Of a DNA stretch of 57,294 nucleotides, positions 36,288 through 43,584 are shown one piece after another. Position numbers and translations under genes: made by a program. Position 1 is the first letter of the stretch, and each line of letters starts with the position of its first letter. Under the pieces are notes generated by a model. It had not been told where the DNA came from and did no database searches. It was given only the letters and a program-made list of their open reading frames with translations. The stretch comes from Candidatus Alcyoniella australis (GTDB lineage Bacteria > Lernaellota > Lernaellaia > JAVCCG01 > Alcyoniellaceae): the NCBI GenBank assembly GCA_030765605.1, contig JAVCCG010000118.1:1-57294 (forward strand), read 5' to 3'.

Positions 36288-37532
36288 TTGCCGGTCAACA
36301 GGGATAAAAAGCAACAGATGATCAGCTTCGCGCGCGCGCTCGAGATCGCCGGCGACAATCTACCAGCGTCGCGCAGCGTCGAGCTGCCGCTGATCGAGGC
36401 GCTGAACCTGGTCGCGGCGCGCGACTACCTTTCGCTCGAACGCGTGCCGCCCTGGGACAACTCGGCGATGGACGGCTTCGCGGTGCGCGCGGCGGACACG
36501 CTGGGCGCTACCCCCCAAAACCCGGTCGAGCTCGAGGTCGACGGCGTGCTTGCCGCGGGCGCTGCGCCGCAGCTCGCCGTGAGAGCGGGCCGCGCGCTAC
36601 GCATCATGACCGGCGCACCGATGCCCGACGGGGCTGACGCGGTGGCCATGATCGAGATCACCGACGGTGGGCAGTCGCGGGTGCGAATCTTCCAGCCGGT
36701 GAGCGAGCGCCTGCACGTGCGCTACGCGGGCGAGGACGTCGAGCCCGGCGCGCTGGTCGCGGCCCAGGGCGATTTGCTGGGACCGGCGGAGCTGGGCTCG
36801 CTGGCCTCGGCGGGCCTGGCCCGCGCGCAGGTCTGGGACCGCCCGCGGGTGGCGCTGCTGATCACCGGCGACGAGCTGGTCGATCCGGGCGAGGAGCTGC
36901 CGCCGGGCAAGATCCGCAATTCCAACGCTACCAGCCTGCGCGCTCAGGTGATCGACGCCGGCGGCGTTCCGGACTACGGCGGAGCGGTGGTCGACGACCC
37001 GGCCGTACTGCTCGCTGCGCTGGAGCGCGCCGCCGAGTCCGCGGACTTCGTGCTGAGCACCGGCGGAGTGAGTATGGGTGACTACGACTTCGTGGCCGAC
37101 GTGCTCCAGAGCGCCGGGTTCGAGCCGCTGTTCGCCTGGGTCGCACAGCGTCCGGGCGCTCCGCTGACCTGCGCCCGTCGCGATGGAACGTTGTTTTTCG
37201 GATTGCCGGGCAACCCGGCCTCGACCATGGTCTGCTTTGAGCTGCACGTACGACACCTGTTGCGCAGCTTCATGCGCCATCCGCGACCGCAGCGCCGCCG
37301 CGTTGCCGCACATTTTGTCGAGCCGTTTAAAAAGCGCGCCGGATTGATGCACGCCGCGAGGGTGATCGCGCAGCCGCCGGCCGACGGTGTCGGGCCCTGG
37401 ACGCTCAGGCCCAGCGGCTCGCAGGGTTCGGCATTGCTGCGGCCGCTGGTGCGCGCCAACGCTCTGGCGCTGACGCCGGTCGAGCCCGCGCTGGTGACGC
37501 CCGAGCACGAGCTGGAGGCGCTGCTGCTGTGA
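36288..37532 (+). CDS. moeA: Molybdopterin molybdenumtransferase MoeA
   Basis: 414 residues. It inserts molybdate into adenylylated molybdopterin. Motifs: PPWDNSAMDGFAVRA near 54, IMTGAPMPDGADAV near 105, STGGVSMGDYDFV near 260 and FFGLPGNPASTMVCFEL near 300. The start is TTG at 36288, six bases after GGAGG; an in-frame ATG lies ten codons later without such a site. It overlaps moaA by four bases (GTGA), starting a molybdenum cofactor cluster. Confidence 0.94.
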   Translation: MPVNRDKKQQMISFARALEIAGDNLPASRSVELPLIEALNLVAARDYLSLERVPPWDNSAMDGFAVRAADTLGATPQNPVELEVDGVLAAGAAPQLAVRAGRALRIMTGAPMPDGADAVAMIEITDGGQSRVRIFQPVSERLHVRYAGEDVEPGALVAAQGDLLGPAELGSLASAGLARAQVWDRPRVALLITGDELVDPGEELPPGKIRNSNATSLRAQVIDAGGVPDYGGAVVDDPAVLLAALERAAESADFVLSTGGVSMGDYDFVADVLQSAGFEPLFAWVAQRPGAPLTCARRDGTLFFGLPGNPASTMVCFELHVRHLLRSFMRHPRPQRRRVAAHFVEPFKKRAGLMHAARVIAQPPADGVGPWTLRPSGSQGSALLRPLVRANALALTPVEPALVTPEHELEALLL

Positions 37533-38491
37533 GCGAATCGACCAGACCGCGTTACGTCGATACGCTGCGCCTGTCGGTGACCGACAAGTGCAACATGCGC
37601 TGCCGCTACTGCATGCCCGCCGAGGGTGTGCCGCAACTGAGGCACGACCAGGTGCTGCGGCTGGAACAAATGGTGCGCTTTGTCAGGCTCTCCCTTGAGC
37701 GCGGCATCCGCCGTGTGCGGATCACCGGCGGCGAGCCGCTGGTCAGGCGCAACATCATCTGGCTGGTACGCGAGTTGGCGGCGCTGCCCGATCTCGAGGA
37801 TCTGGCGATGACCACCAACGGCGCGCTGTTGGCGCAATATGCCGCACAGCTCAAGGACGCCGGGCTGCGGCGGGTCAACGTCAGCCTGGATTCCCTAGAT
37901 CCGGAGAAGTTTCGCTACCTGACCCGCTGCGGCGAACTGGACGCGGTGCTCACGGGGATCCAAAGCGCGCTGGACGTAGGGCTCGATCCGGTGAAGATCA
38001 ACGTTGTGCTGATGCGTGGATTCAACGACGACCCCGCGCCGTTTGTGGAGCTCGCCGCGCGGCTGCCGGTGCACGTGCGCTTTATCGAGCGCATGAACTT
38101 CAGCGGCATCGAGGCCCCGCCGGACTTCGTCTCGGTGGACGAGATCGCGGCCAAGCTTGAGGAGATCGCGCCGACCGACGCTGATGGCGGTCCGATGGGC
38201 GCGGGACCGGCGCGTTACGTACGCATGCCGGGGTTGGTCGGCAGCGTGGGATTTATCGAGGAGCGCGAGGGGCACGCCTGCGCGACCTGTAATCGGCTGC
38301 GGCTGTCGTGCGACGGCACACTGCGCGCCTGCCTGTTCCAGCCCAAGCAAAGCGGCGTGCAGGTTTTACAACAGCTGCGCGACGGCGACGACGCCGCGGT
38401 GCTCGCTGCCCTGGATCAGGCGATCGCGGCCAAGCCGCGAAGCAGAATGAAAAGCTTCAATCACGAGGCGATGTCGCAGATCGGAGGATGA
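37529..38491 (+). CDS. moaA: GTP 3',8-cyclase MoaA
   Basis: 320 residues. With MoaC it makes cyclic pyranopterin phosphate from GTP, the first step of molybdenum cofactor synthesis. Radical SAM motif CNMRCRYC at C21, C25, C28; the GGEP motif is [13 protein letters not shown] near 69; the second [4Fe-4S] cluster is bound by the C-terminal [19 protein letters not shown] (CX2CX13C type); and the C-terminus ends in the conserved GG. All key elements are intact. GTG start. Confidence 0.95.
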   Translation: MSESTRPRYVDTLRLSVTDKCNMRCRYCMPAEGVPQLRHDQVLRLEQMVRFVRLSLERGIRRVRITGGEPLVRRNIIWLVRELAALPDLEDLAMTTNGALLAQYAAQLKDAGLRRVNVSLDSLDPEKFRYLTRCGELDAVLTGIQSALDVGLDPVKINVVLMRGFNDDPAPFVELAARLPVHVRFIERMNFSGIEAPPDFVSVDEIAAKLEEIAPTDADGGPMGAGPARYVRMPGLVGSVGFIEEREGHACATCNRLRLSCDGTLRACLFQPKQSGVQVLQQLRDGDDAAVLAALDQAIAAKPRSRMKSFNHEAMSQIGG

Positions 38492-38492
38492 G

Positions 38493-38984
38493 GTGAGTCT
38501 GAGCCACTTCGACGAGAACGGGGCCGCACAAATGGTCGACGTCTCGGACAAGCCCGAGACGCTACGCATTGCCAGAGCCCGCGGTCAGGTACGGATGCGG
38601 CCCGAGACCCTCGAGCTGATCCGCAGCAGCAAGGCGGGCAAGGGCGACGTGTTGGGCACGGCGCGGCTGGCCGGAATTATGGCGGCCAAGCGCACATCCG
38701 AGCTGATCCCGCTGTGCCATCCGCTGGCGTTGAGCTCGATAAAGGTTGAGTTTGAAACCGCCGAAGATCCGCCGCGGGTCGGCTTCACGACCGAGGTGCG
38801 CTGCTCGGGCCCCACGGGGGTCGAGATGGAGGCGCTGACCGCCTGCGCAGTGGTCGGCCTGACGATCTACGACATGGTCAAGGCCGTCGATCGCTCGATG
38901 AGTATCGGGCCGATCGAGCTTGTCGAGAAATCCGGAGGACGCAGTGGGCACTTTGTCCGGCAAGCTGATATCGATCAACCTTAG
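38493..38984 (+). CDS. moaC: Cyclic pyranopterin monophosphate synthase MoaC
   Basis: 163 residues. Motifs: [30 protein letters not shown] near 70 and [20 protein letters not shown] near 113, which hold the catalytic Asp/Lys/His residues. It forms trimers of dimers in the cytoplasm. GTG start one base after the moaA stop. The end overlaps the first MOSC gene by about 40 bases, in a different frame. Confidence 0.95.
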   Translation: MSLSHFDENGAAQMVDVSDKPETLRIARARGQVRMRPETLELIRSSKAGKGDVLGTARLAGIMAAKRTSELIPLCHPLALSSIKVEFETAEDPPRVGFTTEVRCSGPTGVEMEALTACAVVGLTIYDMVKAVDRSMSIGPIELVEKSGGRSGHFVRQADIDQP

Positions 38985-39384
38985 CAGCGAAAAGGGCGTG
39001 ACCAAAAAGCCGGTCCAAAGCGCCGAGCTGATCGCGGACCACGGCTTGGAGGGCGACGCCCACGCCGGGGACTGGCACCGCCAGGTCAGCCTGCTGGCTC
39101 AGCGCAGCATCGACAAGATGCTCGCCGCCGGGCTCGACGTCGGGCCCGGAGACTTCGCCGAGAACCTGACCGTCGATGGTTTTGAGCTGCACACCCTGCC
39201 GCTGGGCACGCGCCTGCGGCTGGGCCCGGCGCTGCTCGAGCTGACCCAGATCGGCAAGGTCTGCCACGCGCGTTGCGCGATCTACGAGCAGGCCGGCGAC
39301 TGCGTGATGCCGCGCGAGGGGATCTTCGTCAAGGTGCTCACCAGCGGCACGATCAAGGTCGGCGACACGCTGGAGCTGCTGTAG
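38944..39384 (+). CDS. MOSC-domain protein, cysteine-containing
   Basis: 146 residues. A single MOSC domain (molybdenum cofactor sulfurase C-terminal family) of the YiiM/MoeA-fused type: [55 protein letters not shown], and the core [20 protein letters not shown] which contains three cysteines, including the family's conserved one. It probably carries sulfur or handles a metal-sulfur group in cofactor maturation. The GTG at 38944 has GGAGGA four bases upstream; the frame could begin at TTG 38920. Confidence 0.87.
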   Translation: MGTLSGKLISINLSSEKGVTKKPVQSAELIADHGLEGDAHAGDWHRQVSLLAQRSIDKMLAAGLDVGPGDFAENLTVDGFELHTLPLGTRLRLGPALLELTQIGKVCHARCAIYEQAGDCVMPREGIFVKVLTSGTIKVGDTLELL

Positions 39385-39827
39385 TGCCGGCAGTCGGCGA
39401 GCTGCTGTCGATCAACGTCAGTCCTGAACGCGGCAGCGTCAAACAGCCCTGCGGCGCAGCGCTGCTGCAGGTCGACCTCGGGATTGCGGGCGACGGCCAT
39501 GCCGGGGACTGGCACCGCCAACTGAGTCTGCTCAATTGGGAGCACGCCCAGACCGCGCTGCCGCCGGGCGAATCCGCGGCCTACGGTGAGTTTGCCGAGA
39601 ACCTCGACATCAGCGGCCTGGAGCTGCACATCCTGCCGCCGGGCACGCGGCTGCGAATCGGCGAGGCGCTGGTCGAGATCACCCAGATCGGCAAAGACCT
39701 GCGCGAGCATCCATCGCCGTTTGAACTCAAGGGCAACGGGCTGATGCCGCGCGAGGCGGCCTTTGCCCGCGTGCTCAGCGGCGGACGCATCGGCCCGGGC
39801 GACGCGGTGCGCGTCGAGGAGGAGTGA
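39384..39827 (+). CDS. Second MOSC-domain protein, lacking the cysteines
   Basis: 147 residues, clearly paralogous to its neighbour ([52 protein letters not shown]). The segment matching the cysteine-rich core reads IGKDLREHPSPFELKGNGLM, with no Cys at all. It may have lost enzymatic function and act as a partner of the first MOSC protein, or bind cofactor only. The GTG shares one base with the previous stop (TAGTG), so expression is coupled. The frame is open upstream, but that is shadow. Confidence 0.83.
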   Translation: MPAVGELLSINVSPERGSVKQPCGAALLQVDLGIAGDGHAGDWHRQLSLLNWEHAQTALPPGESAAYGEFAENLDISGLELHILPPGTRLRIGEALVEITQIGKDLREHPSPFELKGNGLMPREAAFARVLSGGRIGPGDAVRVEEE

Positions 39828-39829
39828 GC

Positions 39830-40324
39830 ATGGCCATCGACTGGGGACTGATCACACTCTCCGATAAAGGGGCCGTCGGCCAACGCGAGGATACGGCGGG
39901 TGCGGCGATCACTCAGATCATGCGCGACGCCGGGCATCAGCGTCTGGACTACACAATGATCCCCGACGAGGCGCAGCAAATCGAGCAAACGTTGATCGAT
40001 TGGTGCGATTCGGGGCGCATGGGTCTGATCCTGACCTGTGGCGGCACCGGTCTCTCGCCGCGCGACGTCACACCCGAGGCCACGCTACGCGTGATCCAGC
40101 GCGCGGTGCCGGGGTTTGCCGAGGCGATGCGCGCGGCCAGCCTGCGCATCACGCCCCACGCGATGCTCAGCCGCTCGGTCAGCGGCGTGCGCGGGCAGAC
40201 CCTGATCATCAACCTGCCGGGAAGCCGCAAGGCGGCGATCGAAAATCTCGAGGTCGTGCTGCCGGCATTGGCGCACGCCGTGGACAAGCTGCGCGGCGAC
40301 CCCGCGGACTGCGCCATCGGCTAA
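39830..40324 (+). CDS. Molybdopterin adenylyltransferase (MogA/MoaB family)
   Basis: 164 residues. Motifs: WGLITLSDKGAVGQREDTAG at the N-terminus, LILTCGGTGLSPRDVTPEAT near 68 with the GGTG loop and SPRD, and IINLPGSRKAAIENL near 130 (LPGS motif). It activates molybdopterin by adenylylation before MoeA inserts molybdenum. MogA and MoaB cannot be separated with confidence here. GGAG six bases before ATG 39830. It ends the cofactor cluster; moaD, moaE and transporter genes are not in the window. Confidence 0.9.
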   Translation: MAIDWGLITLSDKGAVGQREDTAGAAITQIMRDAGHQRLDYTMIPDEAQQIEQTLIDWCDSGRMGLILTCGGTGLSPRDVTPEATLRVIQRAVPGFAEAMRAASLRITPHAMLSRSVSGVRGQTLIINLPGSRKAAIENLEVVLPALAHAVDKLRGDPADCAIG

Positions 40325-40411
40325 GGCGAATTGCTATTTAGTTTTACTGTGATAGATGTCACTGGCCCTGACCGGGGTTGACTTTACCATCCGACCTGCC
40401 AGAATTTTTGG

Positions 40412-40439
40412 TCTGGATTGTTCTACTGAATGATCCGGG
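40412..40439. repeat. 28-bp mini element: two element ends joined
   Basis: TCTGGATTGTTC, TACT, then GAATGATCCGGG. The two 12-base arms match left- and right-end motifs of the dispersed element (each differing by about one base) and can pair with each other. It lies two bases from the full copy at 40442. It looks like a deletion derivative that lost the whole interior. Confidence 0.5.
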
Positions 40440-40441
40440 TT

Positions 40442-40624
40442 TGCCTGGATTGTTCGTGGGGGGTTCGTAACGAGGCGTGCAAGGTGCCGCAAAAACAAGG
40501 AAGCCGAGTCGAGACTCCGCAGGCGTACCCGCTGTGGTACGTCGAGGACGAATCGGCGAGGATGACACAGTTATTGCGAGCAGATTGTGCGCCGTAGCAG
40601 AACCCTCATGAACAACCCAGGCTA
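40442..40624. repeat. Dispersed ~184-bp element, copy 2, with terminal inverted repeats
   Basis: Inverted relative to copy 1 at 22535. The left end TGCCTGGATTGTTCGTGGGG and right end CCCTCATGAACAACCCAGGCTA are inverse complements with a few mismatches. The interior aligns with copy 1 along almost all its length, including the 19 identical bases at 40516-40534 and the GTACC/GGTAC hairpin. The arms carry paired changes relative to copy 1, as if compensatory. No convincing gene inside. Confidence 0.8.
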
Positions 40625-40626
40625 AA

Positions 40627-40676
40627 TACCGCCAGCGCCCCCGGCGGTAGCAGAAGGCAGGGCAAGGACCCTTGCC
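40627..40676 (+). other. Two hairpins immediately upstream of rlpA
   Basis: TACCGCC (40627-40633) pairs with GGCGGTA (40643-40649), and GGCAAG (40661-40666) pairs with CTTGCC (40671-40676). The second ends four bases before the ribosome-binding AGGA of rlpA. They could hold the leader in a structure that tunes translation, or belong to the element's flank. Confidence 0.45.
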
Positions 40677-40684
40677 GGTGAGGA

Positions 40685-41155
40685 ATGATGGATCGAGCGA
40701 CCACCCACCGCGCGGTGGGTGCGCTTCTGCTTGCGCTGATGCTGTCGGCACTGGTTGCGGGATGCGCGCCCAAGCCCGTTGACGGGCCCTACGGGTATAG
40801 CGAGACCGGCTACGCCTCGTGGTACGGCCCGGGGTTTCACGGCAAGCGCACCGCCTCGGGTGAGATCTACAACATGTACGACTACACCGCCGCGCATAAG
40901 CAACTGCCGTTCGGCACCCTGGTGCAGGTCGAGAACCTGGAGAATCACAAGGTGGTGGCGGTCAGGATCAACGATCGCGGGCCGTTCGTGCGCGGACGGA
41001 TCATCGATCTGTCCTACACCGCGGCCCAGGATTTGAACATGATTCGGGCCGGCGTTGTGAAAGTGCGGATCCAGGTGATGCCCGCCACGCAGCTGCCCAC
41101 GGGATTCCTACCTGCGCAACAGCAGGAAACGTTCGCCGCGATCCGCGGTTTTTAA
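40685..41155 (+). CDS. rlpA: RlpA-like lipoprotein, septal lytic transglycosylase family
   Basis: 156 residues. Lipobox LVAGC with Cys27. The double-psi beta-barrel domain follows: [20 protein letters not shown] near 42, [20 protein letters not shown] near 67 and [20 protein letters not shown] near 90, with the conserved Glu, His and Asp of RlpA enzymes that cleave denuded peptidoglycan glycans. It lacks a SPOR domain, so septal targeting is not given by sequence. Two start codons (40685, 40688) follow AGGA closely. The 3' end overlaps the convergent GT-C gene by 48 bases. Confidence 0.88.
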   Translation: MMDRATTHRAVGALLLALMLSALVAGCAPKPVDGPYGYSETGYASWYGPGFHGKRTASGEIYNMYDYTAAHKQLPFGTLVQVENLENHKVVAVRINDRGPFVRGRIIDLSYTAAQDLNMIRAGVVKVRIQVMPATQLPTGFLPAQQQETFAAIRGF

Positions 41156-42700
41156 GACTCCCGATCCGATCAAATTCTCCCAGTACTCGTCGGTCTGCGG
41201 GATCGACGGGTTGCGCTGGAAGTGTCCGCGGTAGAACGCGGGCCCGGCATCGGCTGCGAAGGGCTCGGCCTCGAAACAGGCGATCAGGTCGCGCTCGCCG
41301 GGCAGCTTGAAGCGCCCGGCGGTCCACAGATTGTGCACCGGATAGCCCGGCAGCTCGCACAGCAGCATGAACTCGGCCGGCCGCGCCAGCAGAGTATTGT
41401 CGGTCAGCAGATAGACCGCTCCCAGCGGCCCGGGCATGTTCTCGATCTTGCGCGCCGCGGTCCGCACGTCCAGGCGCAGCAAGGCGACCTCGGGGTAGTC
41501 CTGGGCCGGTACGCACACGCTCCAGCAGGTCTGATCGAACATCGGTCCAACCAGGGTGCCGCATAGATTATTTTGGCCGCGCGCGGCCGAGCCCCAGACG
41601 ATCCAGACTGCGCTGAGTCCGGCAATCAGGGCCAGGGTCGGCCCGCGCCACGGCGAGCGCAGCCGGGCGATCAGCGCGGCTCCGGCCAGGGCCAGGCCGG
41701 GCAGCAGCACCACGGCGTAGTTCTCCTGCTTTTTAGTGATCAGGCTCAGCGCCAGCAGCGGCGCGGCCAACAGCACCAGCGCCTGCCAACGGCCCGCGTG
41801 CTTGGAGCGAAGCAGCAGCACCAGGCCCAGCAGCGCCGCGGGCACGCACAGCGGACCGGCCAGGTTCAGCGTGAGCAGCAGCGGGTAGTACAGCGGGAAA
41901 CGCAGCACTCGTTGCAGGGCACTGCCGCCCTCGTCCGCGTGCGATGCAATCTGCGCCAGGTAGTAGGAACTACCCAACACGCGACTGGCGGCCCAGGCCA
42001 GTCCGCCCAGGGCAACCAACGTCAGCAGCGCGGCGCAGACGTAGCGTGCAACGCGTCGCATGCTCGTCTCTGCCTCGCGCCCCTTGATCGATTCCCACCC
42101 GCTCAGCGCCATGGTCCCGGCGCAGCCGATCAGCAGCATTACGGCGTTGGTCGGCTCGAGCTGTAGTCGCATGCCCGCATAGAGCACGGCACTCGCGCTC
42201 AGGGCCGCCAGGACGGATCCGCGGCGGCAGGCGATGATCGCCAGGGCCGCGCACAGCATCTGGCAGCACAGCAGCGCACCGTAGGTGTCGTAGACCCGGC
42301 TCAGGCCCACGACCCCGGGGGCCACGGCAATCAGCAGCGCGACGATCCAACCTCGGCCGCGGCCGAGCACGATGCGTCCCAACAGTCCGGCGGCGATCGT
42401 CAAAAGCACGTACCAGGCTGCGCTCACCGCGCCCAGCGCGCGAAAGTCGCGTCCCAGAACACGCACGGCAGGAGCCGCAAGCCAGTGGAACGGATGCTGC
42501 TCGAGCCGACCGTCGGGCCGGGCGTTGAGCGCGTCGGCCGCGCGCAGGCCCGCAGCGTAATTATCGTGGGAATAGAACTCGCGCGGGTGCGAAAGCGGCT
42601 GGGACCACAACCCGTTGAGCAGCAGCATCGCCAGCAGCGTCAGTGCGACCAGCGCCGATCCGAACAGGCCCGATGCAACGGCGCGGCCCTCCACGGTCAT
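41108..42700 (-). CDS. GT-C family membrane protein (operon gene 3)
   Basis: 530 residues with about 11 membrane segments. After the first segment comes [20 protein letters not shown], with an Asp in the place used by catalytic acids of GT-C enzymes. It is a clear paralogue of the upstream membrane protein: shared blocks include [40 protein letters not shown] and [20 protein letters not shown]. The last 140 residues are a soluble domain with cysteines and conserved Trp/Tyr. It likely transfers a sugar from a lipid carrier outside the inner membrane. ATG overlaps the previous stop (ATGA); the end overlaps rlpA on the other strand. Confidence 0.75.
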   Translation of the reverse strand: MTVEGRAVASGLFGSALVALTLLAMLLLNGLWSQPLSHPREFYSHDNYAAGLRAADALNARPDGRLEQHPFHWLAAPAVRVLGRDFRALGAVSAAWYVLLTIAAGLLGRIVLGRGRGWIVALLIAVAPGVVGLSRVYDTYGALLCCQMLCAALAIIACRRGSVLAALSASAVLYAGMRLQLEPTNAVMLLIGCAGTMALSGWESIKGREAETSMRRVARYVCAALLTLVALGGLAWAASRVLGSSYYLAQIASHADEGGSALQRVLRFPLYYPLLLTLNLAGPLCVPAALLGLVLLLRSKHAGRWQALVLLAAPLLALSLITKKQENYAVVLLPGLALAGAALIARLRSPWRGPTLALIAGLSAVWIVWGSAARGQNNLCGTLVGPMFDQTCWSVCVPAQDYPEVALLRLDVRTAARKIENMPGPLGAVYLLTDNTLLARPAEFMLLCELPGYPVHNLWTAGRFKLPGERDLIACFEAEPFAADAGPAFYRGHFQRNPSIPQTDEYWENLIGSGVLKTADRGERFLLLRR

Positions 42701-43584
42701 TCCGTTGCCAAGCCGCCCAGTCGCCGCAGCTGGCCCTCCAGGGCCGAGCGCAGCCCCGGGTCAACGGTTCGTTTAAGACTCTCGCCGTAAAACTCGCGCG
42801 CCTGCTGCGCTCCGCGCGAAGTCTCGATCAAGGTACCCAGATTAAGGTAGATCTCGGGCGTGGCTCCCTGGTCGATCAGCCGTTGGTAGACCTCGATCGC
42901 CTCTTCGATTCGGCCCGCCTCCACCAAGCTGCCGGCTTGCAGCAGGCTGAAGTGATGGCGCTGTTCGGGCGCGGCGCGTTGCTCAATGATGTAGCCGTAG
43001 ACCTGCGCCGCGGCGCCGGGCCGGTTGGCGGCCGAGAGGTTGGCTGCGCGAAGGTTGAGTTGCTCGATGCTCATGCTCTCCAGGTCCGGTTGCAGCATCA
43101 GCCACGAGAGCGTCAGCAACGCGGCCACGGCCAGCGCGCCGAGCACGCTGCGGATAATCCGCCGTGACTTGCTGCGGCCCAGAGGCTCGGCAGCGGTGGA
43201 CAGCAGCCACAGCGATTTGAGCATCCGCCACAGCAAGCGCAGCGCGGCCGGAAGCAATTTCAGCACAGCGCACGACAGTCCGCGCGCGCGGCGTTGCAGA
43301 CAAAGCCGCGTCCGATGCGCAACGCGCGGCGCACGGCCGTAGAGCGCGATGTCGCAGCGATCGAAGCGGCAATCCGACCATTGGCAGCCCGGCCCCTGGC
43401 CCAGCTCAAGGCTGGTGCGCTCCAGCGTGCAGTTGATAAAGCGCGCGTTGCGCAGGCCCTCGAGTCGACAACGCTCAAAGCCGCAGTCCGCGAAACTCGC
43501 ATCGCGCAGGTCCATCCCGCGCAGGTCCAGCCCACGCAGCCGCTGGTTGCTAAGCGCGGCTGCCCGCAGTTGCGTCGGTCTCAT
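42697..43584 (-). CDS. Pentapeptide repeat - membrane helix - TPR protein (operon gene 2)
   Basis: 295 residues. Residues about 5-70 form a pentapeptide right-handed quadrilateral helix (LRGLDLRGMDLRDASFADCG and following A/F/L-xx units). A membrane segment lies near residues 145-166. Residues about 175-290 are TPR-like helical pairs, including EEAIEVYQRLIDQGATPEIY and LNLGTLIETSRGAQQAREFY. The first half is therefore cytoplasmic and the TPR part probably periplasmic, or the reverse. The longer frame to 44262 is shadow; ATG at 43584 overlaps the previous stop by four bases, as does the end with the next gene. It may be a scaffold for the two flanking membrane enzymes. Confidence 0.77.
   Translation of the reverse strand: MRPTQLRAAALSNQRLRGLDLRGMDLRDASFADCGFERCRLEGLRNARFINCTLERTSLELGQGPGCQWSDCRFDRCDIALYGRAPRVAHRTRLCLQRRARGLSCAVLKLLPAALRLLWRMLKSLWLLSTAAEPLGRSKSRRIIRSVLGALAVAALLTLSWLMLQPDLESMSIEQLNLRAANLSAANRPGAAAQVYGYIIEQRAAPEQRHHFSLLQAGSLVEAGRIEEAIEVYQRLIDQGATPEIYLNLGTLIETSRGAQQAREFYGESLKRTVDPGLRSALEGQLRRLGGLATE

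Larger units (their letters stand above)
40325..40684. other. Intergenic region rich in inverted repeats
   Basis: 360 bases without a gene. It holds a second copy of the dispersed element (40442-40624), a 28-base pair of element ends (40412-40439), and two hairpins before rlpA (40627-40649 and 40661-40676). No promoter for rlpA stands out, though a TTGACT is present near 40368. Confidence 0.5.

Noticed and set aside
34400-36358. 652-residue open frame antisense to dnaK
   Set aside because: It is the reverse shadow of a strongly conserved GC-rich gene; composition (many His, Val, Asp, Leu) and lack of any recognisable domain show it is not coding.
40359-40751. 130-residue minus-strand frame across the dispersed element
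   Set aside because: It crosses the terminal repeats and hairpins, has no ribosome-binding site, and its sequence is not kept in frame in the other copy.
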